A stretch of 64,000 bases of DNA from Gongronella butleri (lineage: Eukaryota > Mucoromycota > Mucoromycetes > Mucorales > Cunninghamellaceae), in contig JAIWZP010000037.1 in assembly GCA_025201375.1 (NCBI GenBank), positions 1 through 64,000 on the forward strand, written 5' to 3'. The translations under genes were made by a program, and so were the position numbers. Below, piece after piece: positions 12,501 to 22,022 of this stretch (positions are counted from its first letter, which is position 1; each line of letters starts with the position of its first letter). A model generated the notes under the pieces. The model was not told the DNA's origin. It did not search any database and saw only the letters and a list, made by a program, of their open reading frames with translations.

Positions 12501-15280
12501 TGACGTCGTTTGCACCGCATCATTATCCCAATGACGTGATTCCCTCGAGCGCCATCCTCCAATATGGTGGCCAGGACGTGTCGGACCTGTTCCCCGTCCA
12601 AGTGTCGGCATTGTGCCAGGGCACCACGGGCACTGTCTCGGACAACGTGAATCTCGACTACAATGTGAATTTGACCGATCCCAATGCACATTACCACGAT
12701 TTCAGAATCAACAGCGACAACCCCAACCCGAATTGGTACTATGACCAGATGACCATGCTCCGCAAGAACTACAAGCTCGGCAACATGGGCTTCACCAACT
12801 CGGACATCTCCAAACAGGCTTCCAGCGCCGTCAATGTTAATGGCATCAACACTCCTCGCACGTGGGCATCGCTCAATGGCAGCGTCTATGATCTCACGTC
12901 GTATGTGCTTGGCGGCCGCACCACCATTGCCGCGCCCGGCCAGACCGCGCCCAACAACACCAATACCAACTTTATGGCAGACGCCGTCGTCAATCTCTTT
13001 AAACAGAATGCCGGCTCGGACATCACCAATGCGTGGAACGACATGGCTCTCGACCCGCAGGTCAAATCATACCAATTGGTCTGTCTTCGCAATCTGTTCT
13101 TTGTCGGTCTCATCGATAACCGCAACAGCCCGCAATGTGTCTTTTCCGAATATCTGCTGCTAATTGTCACCGCGTTCTTGTGTTTGGTCATTCTGTTCAA
13201 ATTCTTGGCTGCACTTCAATTCGGTACCAAGCGCGACCCTGAGAATCACGACAAGTTTGTCATTTGCCAGGTGCCTTGTTATACGGAAGACGAGGATTCG
13301 CTGCGCAAGACCATTGACTCGATTGCCGTCCTAAAGTACGACGACAAGCGCAAGCTGCTCTTCTTGATTTGTGACGGCATGATTGTCGGTGGCGGCAACG
13401 ACAGGCCCACGCCACGCATCGTGCTCGACATCTTGGGCGTGGACGCGTCATCGGATCCGGAGCCATTGTCCTTCTTCTCGGTCGGCGAGGGCCAGCGCCA
13501 GCACAACATGGGCAAGGTGTACTCGGGCTTGTACGAGTGCCATGGCCACGTCGTTCCTTATGTGGTGGTCGTCAAGGTCGGCACGCCGTCCGAGCGCCAA
13601 AAGCCCGGCAATCGCGGCAAACGTGACTCGCAGCTCGTGCTCATGCGCTTCCTCAACAAGGTCCACTTCAATGCCGCCATGACCCCCATGGAGCTCGAGA
13701 TTTTCCACCAGATCAAAAACGTCATTGGCGTCCATCCGTCCTTTTACGAGTTTGTCCTCATGGTCGACGCCGACACAGAGGTCATGCCCGACGGCCTCAA
13801 TCGCATGGTCTCGTGCCTCGTCCACGACAGCAAGATCATTGGCCTGTGCGGCGAGACCCTGCTTTCCAACGAAAAGGACACATGGGTCACTATGATCCAG
13901 GTGTACGAGTACTTCATCTCGCATTACATGATCAAGGCATTCGAATCGCTCTTTAGCACCGTCACCTGCTTGCCTGGCTGTTTCACCATCTATCGCGTGC
14001 GCACCCCGCAAAAGAATCAGCCGCTGCTCATCAGCAACCAGGTCATTGAAGATTATCAGATCAACAAGGTCGACACCCTGCACAAGAAAAATTTGCTCTA
14101 CCTTGGTGAGGATCGCTACCTGACCACCCTGATCCTCAAGCATTTCCCGAAATTCAAGGTAATTCATCCCCCCCTGAAAAAAATGGAAAAGAAAAAAAAG
14201 GAAAAGGAAAAAGTAATCTCACTTTTTTTTTTTTTTGCATGATTCTAGACAAAGTTCATTGCCGATGCTAAATGCCGCACCAACGCGCCCGACCAATGGT
14301 CTGTCCTGGTGTCGCAGCGCCGTCGCTGGATCAACTCGACCATCCACAACTTGGGCGAATTGGTGTTTTTGCCGCAATTGTGCGGTTTCTGCTGTTTCTC
14401 GATGCGTTTTGTGGTCATGCTGGATCTTTTGAGCACGCTGCTACAGCCTGCGATCGTGGGCTACCTGGTGTACCTGATCTACTCGCTGGCAACGTCCCAG
14501 GACACCGTGCCCATCATGTCCATCATCACCATTGCTGGTGTGTACGGCCTGCAGGCGCTGATCTTCATCTTCCATCGCAAGTGGGAATATATCGTTTGGA
14601 TGATTGTCTCCATCTTGGCCATCCCTGTGTTCTCGCTGTACATTCCCTTGTATTCGTATTGGCACTTTGACGACTTTTCATGGGGCAACACGCGTGTTGT
14701 CCTTGGCGACAAGGGCAAAAAGACCGTGGTCGCCGACGAAGGCAAGTTCGACAAGGCATCCATCCCGACCATGACGTGGGATGAGTACGAGGAAGCCCTG
14801 CTCTCGGACGATTGGCAAGATCAGCAAGGAGGCGGCGGCGGCTATTTCAATGACAATGCGTCCGTCATCTCGCGTGGCACCGCCAAGACCGGATACTCGC
14901 AAGGCACATACTACAGTCAAGTGCCGCCCTACGGTGCCGCCAACCCGTTCATGAACCCGCCGCCTGGTAACATGATGATGGCCGGCAGCCGCGCGCCCTC
15001 TGTCTACAACATGCCATCCTATGCATCGCCGTCGCCCACGCCCTACGATCGCGCGTCCCAGATGGGCGGCATGGGCATGCTTGGCCAAATGATGATGCCC
15101 AACGCCATGTCCAGCACCCCTTCTCTCATGATGATGCAACCGCCTGCAGGCGGCCCGCCTGGCGGCAGCCACATGTCCTTCATGCCTCCCATGGGCATGC
15201 CAAACGCGCCCACCCCTCCTCCTCCCATCTCGGGCCCTGGCAGCCGCCCACAATCGCCCTTCCAGCACCCTTCGCATTAG
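9177..15280 (+). CDS. Class V-type chitin synthase with myosin motor domain
   Basis: Membrane glycosyltransferase polymerising UDP-GlcNAc into wall chitin, delivered to growth sites by an N-terminal myosin-like motor. Four exons: 9177-9484, 9720-11592, 11690-14158 and 14249-15280, giving 1,893 residues. The motor occupies about residues 1-760, with a P-loop GETGSGKS at about 104-111, a switch I-like [10 protein letters not shown] and a switch II-like DLPGPQ. A membrane segment near residue 941 precedes a cytochrome-b5-like fold (about 973-1045). A second membrane span lies near 1215. The catalytic core runs from about 1250: EDEDSL, VDADTEV (about 1418), EDRYLTTL (about 1533) and QRRRW (about 1571). 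Several further membrane spans follow. The tail from about 1740 is Gly/Met/Pro-rich, and I do not see the DEK_C domain that usually ends class V enzymes. The ATG at 9177 matches the usual start of the motor. Confidence 0.95.
9509..9540. repeat. (GA)n microsatellite in chitin synthase intron 1
   Basis: About 15 uninterrupted GA units inside the first intron (9485-9719), followed by further purine-rich sequence. It may vary in length between strains. Confidence 0.85.
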
Positions 15281-15865
15281 TAGATTTCTTTTTTATGTTA
15301 TATTTTTGGTGTTTTTTTCTGGTTTTTCGGCTCCTGTTTTTTTTTCTTTGTCTCTACCCTCACACTACATTTTATTCTCTTGTACTCCTCCACATACTAC
15401 TTTTTTTTTTTCTTATCTCAAGCTCGCATACACTAAAAAACAGCTTTTTTGCATTATCGATGTTACATTTGCGCGAAGGCGCATGGCGTGTTGTCATTTC
15501 ATATTGTAATATACTCACAATATCGTAATACAGTATCTACATTAGCCTAGTACAGTAATATCTTACACAATAGGTAACGGCTCTATCGGCATCCCATATA
15601 TCGGTTTGCGCGTTTTATGATATCGGACAAATTTGATTTTTTGAATTTTTTTTTTTTTTTGCCCAGCCAAATGCCGAAATTCGTGTTTTGTATATCGGCT
15701 TTTGGCAGTGAATCTGCATACGTACAGTACAGTACTGTACAGTACAGTATCGGCAGGCCTCGTCAAAAATCGTCGGAAAACCGATGGAGTGGTGATCTAC
15801 TGCAGTACGCATGATGCAGAATCATACTGTATGGTTCGCAAATTTGGGTCACCATAGGCGTCAAA

Positions 15866-16440
15866 TAATCAGTCAGCATCTCATCAAGTGCCCGAGATAA
15901 TGCACAAAATCACGACTTTTATCTTTGTGGATTTTTACCGATACAGTAGTATTACCGGTATCATACACACTATCATACAGTACCTACTGTAGTCAAGCAT
16001 TGGATCTGTCCAGGCAGGTTATGATACATTGTCAGTGGATACAACAGTAGAAACTGACGAGTGCTACGAACAACAGATCAACAGTACCATTTCTTCATGA
16101 ATGCCTCAAGCGTCGCGCTATGATACATTGCACAAAAACGTGCACATTTGCCTTTTCAAAACCAAAAAGCATGTTTTTCAGAATTTGCCAGCCTGCTGCA
16201 GTATGTGCCTCCAGAATTTTTTTTGCAGCTACTCGTGTATGATAATAGCTTGCCCGACAATGAAAAATGCATCACGGCAAGATGAACTATCATACTGTAT
16301 AGTACGACGACCAAGTGCTCAAGACGGATCCGCCCGATTTTTTTGAACTCGAATATGCCAAAAACCTCATATTTATACTATTTTTCATTCATCTCGCCAT
16401 TTGCATGGTCGATCCCGTTCAAAAATCACTGCATCGCATT
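15866..16440 (+). repeat. Dispersed repeat family A, copy 1
   Basis: Shares an ordered series of motifs with 21370-21800 and, in part, with 36080-36350. In order these are CAGTCAGCATCTC, an ACAAAAACGTGCACATTT block, a GCCTGCTG…CCTCCAGAA block and a T-tract followed by GAACTCGAA. The copies are diverged by eye with small indels. No coding frame is conserved between them. It is probably a decayed transposon or a satellite-like unit. Confidence 0.6.
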
Positions 16441-17524
16441 CAACGCAAAATTTGCAACAAAAAAGCTTAAACCCCCAAAGCGCTACGACCACTTTTGAAA
16501 AATTCAGGGGTCACTCAGCGGTCACACAATTCAATCTCAGAAAAGGCCAAATTTGGGAAATTTCGAACTCCGAGTGATCAATGCGTCCCAAACAGGTGAC
16601 TCCGACAATTTGCTATTGGCAGACAAAATGACAGGTCGCCCCAACGTAAGAAAAAAGCCCAAAGTGCGACGCATGAATGGCGATCGGCCGAGAAAATTGC
16701 TTACTTTGGGCAAGATATTTTTTCCAAATTTAAGGTTTGAGACTTCCAAATTAAGGGGGTGGTTTGCATGGAATTTTTATTTTTTTATATTTTTTTATAT
16801 TTTTTATTATTTTGCACCACATTTTTGTGCGCTGAATGAGTGGCTGCTGGACAGCAGGCTGGTGAAATACAGTAATGGATGATGCAAAAAGTTAAAACCC
16901 AAGCTAGCGCGCTGCAAGACATCCCATTATTAGATGCTTTGCCCCCCTCCTGTTTGTTATCAAAACTGCAATAAAAATTGAGGATCGACTAATAGACCGT
17001 TGTCGAACAAATCGCGATCAAAAATTTTGATGAAAAGTGGATTTTCTCTGCGAGTTTTTTTTATCATCCATCGTCGGTGAAACTGGTCTCATTCGATATG
17101 ATACTGTAGAGATCCAACAGCTGCTTATTATGATGACACGTTACTGTAAAAATATACTGTACCGTATGATAAAACGTTGTCCTTTTCGCTGTCGAGAACA
17201 TTGAGGTTACAGTAGTACAGTATCATAATTAAAATAATTTGCGATGATGTTTGAACTCGCTCGCTCGGCTTCTTTCACAACAAGCGTACTGTTGTATCGT
17301 ACAACAATGGTAACGCATCGGGCAAACAAACATTCCAGCAGAAAGAAGCAAGGGCGCCGGCGGAGCCCGTCTACAGTACCGGTGTTGTGGTTGGGCGTCC
17401 TTAGTAGGAGGGTGTCAATGAAGCCGAAAAGTGAATAAATGGTGAGCCAACAAGCAAACACCAAGAAAACGCGGCCAACGCGTAAAAAAAAGAAATAAAA
17501 TAAACAGGTTAAAAACCTTTACAG

Positions 17525-18535
17525 TACAGTGCCCGGACAAAAAAAAGTTTCGCTGTGCATAATTCTCTGCAGTGCAAGGTATCAATTAATCGCGTTAATC
17601 TCTGCTGTATTGATCAATAATGGCTCCAGTGATATGAAATTTTGCAGGAACAATGATTTAAAAGTAAAAAAGCAATTCTAAAATTATGAAATGGCTATGC
17701 CAAGCGGGTATTGAAATAGATCAAAAAAGGGATACCTGACGCGTCACGCGACGCGACGCGTACCTACGCGTATACAATGGCCTGTGGAGATGAATTGACG
17801 TTATGAACACCATCTCCAATTTTTTTGCAACGAGTGCAATGATGCCTAATTGTATTTTAAGAATCAATTCCATGTTACATGCATTGCATCGGTGCTGTGA
17901 TCGAATAATGTAAAATCATCATGTGACACGCTTCACGCGTCAGTTGCATCTGGAATAACAATTGCCATCTCTGTTATCTAATTTTAATCCCTAGTTGGCT
18001 TAAAACCATTGTACTTATTTAATTTGAAGGACTAGAATAGACTGTTATCGATTGGTTGACCAGTAGGAGCACTACGACCATGTTACGAAGGAAATCGCGA
18101 CTTTTGACGCGTCTGACGCGTGACGCGTGTCACATGATGAATTTTACATTATTCGATCACAGCACCGATGCTGCAATGCATGTAACATGGAATTGATTCT
18201 TAAAATACAATTAGGCATCATTGCACTCGTTGCAAAAAAATTGGAGATGGTGTTCATAACGTCAATTCATCTCCACAGGCCATTGTATACGCGTAGGTAC
18301 GCGTCGCGTCGCGTGACGCGTCAGGTATCCCTTTTTTGATCTATTTCAATACCCGCTTGGCATAGCCATTTCATAATTTTAGAATTGCTTTTTTACTTTT
18401 AAATCATTGTTCCTGCAAAATTTCATATCACTGGAGCCATTATTGATCAATACAGCAGAGATTAACGCGATTAATTGATACCTTGCACTGCAGAGAATTA
18501 TGCACAGCGAAACTTTTTTTTGTCCGGGCACTGTA
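17525..18535. mobile_element. Foldback element with Tc1/mariner-like ends
   Basis: Two near-perfect inverted arms, 17525-17931 (407 bp) and 18124-18535 (412 bp), flank a 192 bp spacer. They differ only by a few small indels. The outer ends read TA-CAGTGCCCGGACAAAA inward, i.e. a CAGTG terminus next to a TA dinucleotide as in Tc1/mariner elements. No transposase frame is present, so it would be non-autonomous. The arms contain an ACGCGT-rich stretch at 17738-17772 and its mirror. A transcript across it would form a hairpin of about 400 bp. The class assignment rests on the terminus only. Confidence 0.75.
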
Positions 18536-19040
18536 CAGTAATCGTCGTTAGTGCACTATTAGGAGGAATATGTACAGTATAGATGGACTTACCGTATTAC
18601 CACTGGCACACAGTGGTTTTAGGATACGTGCAAAGCAAAAGAAAAAAAGAAAGAAAAGCAAATAAAAAATGAGAGAGAGAGAGAGGATTTGGAATGTGGA
18701 AAGGTCGATATGATAGAGGGATTAGGTAAATACGACTACAGTAAAAGGAATGTGACCAGCAAGAAATGGATGGGATTGGAGCGCAATTAAAATGAGAATT
18801 GTGAGATTCAGATTAAAGAATATAGAAAAAAAGAAGGGGAACCAATAAAAAAAGCAGGTCCACGACACCGGTACAGTATGTACAGTAGGTACTGTACTGT
18901 ACTGTACAGTACGGTACTATAGTGGTAGTACGTACTGTAGCAGCAGACTGTCCACTGAATAAACTGTAAGATCAGCACTTCAGCAGCATTTTGTCTCGCA
19001 CGCGTAGTACGGTACTGTATGGTACAGTAGTAGTAGGAGA

Positions 19041-19431
19041 GATGTATTTCAAACATAACATGTGTTTGAAAGCTTTTTTGAAAAAGCTTGGTTTGACTCA
19101 AGCAGCTCAATTGCTCAAACATGCAGAATTTTATTTCAAACAAGCTCAAGCTTTTTTTGGTGTTTGAAAAAGCTTGAAAGCTTGAAAAAAATAATGAAGG
19201 TACACTACCTACCGGTATTTTCTGAATTTTCATCATTTTGGTGGCGTGTTCTTCAATTTTTTCTTGAGACTTTTTTGCGTTTTCAAGCTTTTGGACAACA
19301 AGCTTTTTCAATCAAGCTCGGCTTGAAGCATGATTTATCTTTTATGAGGAATTTCACTGGCAAAGAGCTTTTTTTTAAACAAGCTCAAACAGCTTACGGT
19401 AGCTAGAGTGAGCTTGAATTTGTTTGAAATA
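19041..19431. mobile_element. AAGCTT-rich element with short inverted ends
   Basis: Begins with TGTATTTCAAACA (19041) and ends with the near mirror TGTTTGAAATAC (to 19432). The interior is dense in AAGCTT/CAAGCT/GTTTGAAA motifs in both orientations. No gene. It looks like a small non-autonomous element or a palindromic minisatellite. It directly abuts the pogo-like element. Confidence 0.45.
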
Positions 19432-19646
19432 CAGTAGAGTACCGCTATAGTAGAGTACCACCGCTATATCGGTCCTCGCTATACTGTATCGGTTTTCTCG
19501 CTATATCGGCAGCATTTCAAATTTTCGTTACATATAAAAATCAAAAAATCGCTTGCAAAATGCCGATAAAGTGAGACATTTTTTGATTTTTATATGTAAC
19601 GAAAATTTGAAATGCTGCCGATATACCGGTAGCGGACTCTACTGTA
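19430..19646. mobile_element. Pogo-like MITE
   Basis: About 215 bp bounded by TA-CAGTAGAGT at the left and ACTCTACTG-TA at the right. Its core is a perfect 48 bp inverted repeat (19502-19549 and 19578-19625) around a 28 bp loop. CAGTAGAG-type ends with TA flanks resemble pogo-family terminal repeats. No coding capacity. Confidence 0.6.
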
Positions 19647-19659
19647 ATACATCCCTAAT

Positions 19660-21360
19660 CTGATCCGCGAAAAAATTAAATATCATTGGAGAATTGGGAC
19701 TACCATTAACTGGTCCAAATTTGGGACCAGATGAGCAAGTTTCTGAAGAAGTGCCAGTTTCATAGGCGTAAAAAGGGGTAAAATCAGCACCGTTTGGTCT
19801 CGTACTACGGCGACGACTGCGCGCCCCGACGCGTAAATCATCTCAAATAATTTAGCGGGCAAACGCGGTGAAAGCGCTGGTGGTTTGGGGACATCGCGTC
19901 ATGTTCTTGGTGAGATAGCCTTCAGGGATCTTTTTGAGCCTGTTTTGGCCCTGAGTTTATGAAAATGTCATTTTCTCAGAGCTGGGTGATTAGATTTGTG
20001 AAAAACTTGGAATCAGCGAAACTTTAAGTCGAGTAGTATCTACTGGCCAAAATTTGGAGTCATATGGTCAGCCTTATCGGGAGGAACGCGTAAAAAATTA
20101 TTATTTAGCGCTGAGGTTTCACTAGCAAACACTAATCTCGAGATTTCTCGAAACTGAGGGATCCGATTCGCGAAATAAATTAACACCGTTGGAGAAATGA
20201 AGAATATACTCTCAAATGGTACAAATTTGGGGCCAGATGAGTAAGTTTCTGATGAAGCGCCAGTTCATAGGCGTATGATAAAAAAGGGGGTAAATTTACC
20301 ATCATTTGGTCTCGTACTGTACCGCGGCAACGGTTGATCGCCTCGAAGCATGAGACACATCAAATGAATCGATGGTCAAACGCCATGAAAGCGCTTGTGG
20401 TTTGGAGATAGCGCTTCAAGTCTTTGGCGAGTTAGCCTTGAGGGGTCATTTTGGTTCTGATTTGGCCCTGAGATTATGCAAAATGCATTTTCTCAGGACT
20501 GAGTGATCCGATCTGGGAAAAAACTTGACATTGTTGGCTTTTTGAGGGGAGTATCCACTGACCTGAATTTGGAGCCAGATAATAAGCCTCATCGAGAGAA
20601 ACGCGTAAAATATTATTTTGCGCTGGGTTTTCACTAGCAAACACGAATCACGATCTTTCTCGCTATGAGTGATCCGATTCGCGAAAAAACGCAACAACAC
20701 TGAAGAACTGGTCTACCATCAACTGGTCCAAATTTGGGACCAGATGAACAAGTTTCTGAGAAAACACCAGTTTCATAGGCGTAAATGGGGTACGATCAGC
20801 AGCATATTGTGTCGTACTGCTGCAACGGCTGAGCGCCTCGACACGTGAGACACCTCAAATAAATTAGCAGTCAAACTCGGTAAAAGCGCTTGTAGTTTGG
20901 GGACATCGCGTCGTGTTTTCAGTGAGTTAGCCTTTAGGGGTCGTTTTAATCCTGATTTGGCCATGATTTTACGCAAAACGCAGTTTATCAGGACTGAGTG
21001 ATCCGATCCCTGCAAAAATTTAACATCGTCGGCGTTTTGTTTTCAGCATCCTCTAGCTCAAATATAGGACACGATGAACAAGATCCGGAGGACGCGTCCA
21101 GCAAAAGGGGGTAAGGATTTATCCATTATGGTAGCTTACGCGACAACGGCCCAACGTATCTACGTGCAAATAATCTCAAATGTATTTTGACAAAACGCGG
21201 TAAAAACGTCTGTTTTTTTTTTGGAGAGATCGCGTTAAGATTTCGGCAACTTTGTGTGAAACGACTCTGAGAAATCATATTTTCGATTTTTGTTTGGCAA
21301 AAGATACGCTGGCTCGACTCTGCCTGCCCATTCATGTTCACAAATCTGAGCTTGTGCAGG
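19660..21360. repeat. Degenerate ~500 bp tandem repeat, about 3.4 copies
   Basis: The anchor motif TGATCCGAT(T) or a variant recurs at about 19661, 19987, 20159, 20504, 20670 and 20999. The spacing alternates between ~330 and ~170 bp, giving a higher-order unit of ~500 bp. Long units also share CCAAATTTGGGACCAGATGA, CAGTTTCATAGGCGTA and AAAGCGCT blocks. Short units share a GTATCYACTG…TTTGGAG block and TTTCACTAGCAAACAC. Copies are diverged, with a partial fourth unit after 21058. No coding potential. Confidence 0.7.
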
Positions 21361-21369
21361 TGTAAAAAA

Positions 21370-21800
21370 AATATCAGTCAGCATCTCGGCAAGTGCTCAA
21401 GAAAATGCACAAAAGTACAATTTCATTCGCTTTGAGTTTTACGCACAAATAAAGCGATTGATCTGTCCATGTTTTATTAACACAGTGGACAGGAATTGAC
21501 ACGTACTACCATTTCAATGCCTAAGCATCGCGTGACACTTCACAAAAACGTGCACATTTATATTTTAAACATCAAAGACGTGTTTATCAGATTTTGCCGG
21601 CCTGCTGTACCTCCAGAATATTTTTTACAGCCTGGTTGCCCGCCAAAGAAAATTCACGGCAAAAATTACTGCTCAGTGCTTCAGAGGAAACCGATCGATT
21701 TTTTTTTTTTTTTGGACTCGAAATGTCAAAAGTGTCAAACATGTCCCATTTTGTATTTATTTTGGCAGCTGCTTGGTCGATGCCGCTCAACCACAGCTGC
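21370..21800 (+). repeat. Dispersed repeat family A, copy 2
   Basis: Same order and orientation of motifs as copy 1 at 15866. It starts CAGTCAGCATCTCGGCAAG, passes the ACAAAAACGTGCACATTT and CCTCCAGAA blocks, and ends beyond a T-tract at about 21704-21716. Confidence 0.6.
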
Positions 21801-22022
21801 ATCATTTGATTTGCTTAGCATGTATTCATTGTCAGGCATCATATCATATGATGGCTATTGTTTTGCACACGCTTTTTAGCACCGAGGCTAAATTTATAAA
21901 GTTGCAAGCAAATGCTGTTACAGACGTTTTTTATTCATTGCAGTCATGGAGCTCTTTGTGAGAACGATGGGTATGATACAAATTATTTTTTTACGCGCAC
22001 CTAGCGCGTCGGAGCGACAAAA

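Larger units (their letters stand above)
15281..22022. other. Gene desert rich in repeats
   Basis: No gene recognised over 6.7 kb. Frames are short and uncoupled to any domain. The region holds several repeats listed separately and is unusually rich in the motif TACAGTA/TACTGTA (for example near 15530, 15720, 15945, 17105, 17215 and 18575-18900). The stretch 16,450-17,520 holds nothing I can name beyond AT-rich sequence. The stretch 15,500-15,790 has degenerate ATATCGG/CCGATAT motifs like those of the pogo-like element at 19430. Confidence 0.6.

Noticed and set aside
17207..17464. 85-codon minus-strand frame in the desert as a transposase remnant
   Set aside because: No DDE-type motif or helix-turn-helix is visible, and it lies outside the foldback arms.
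15281..22022. Possible centromere
   Set aside because: AT-rich, gene-poor and repeat-containing, but nothing in 6.7 kb of sequence distinguishes a centromere from ordinary heterochromatin or repeat DNA.
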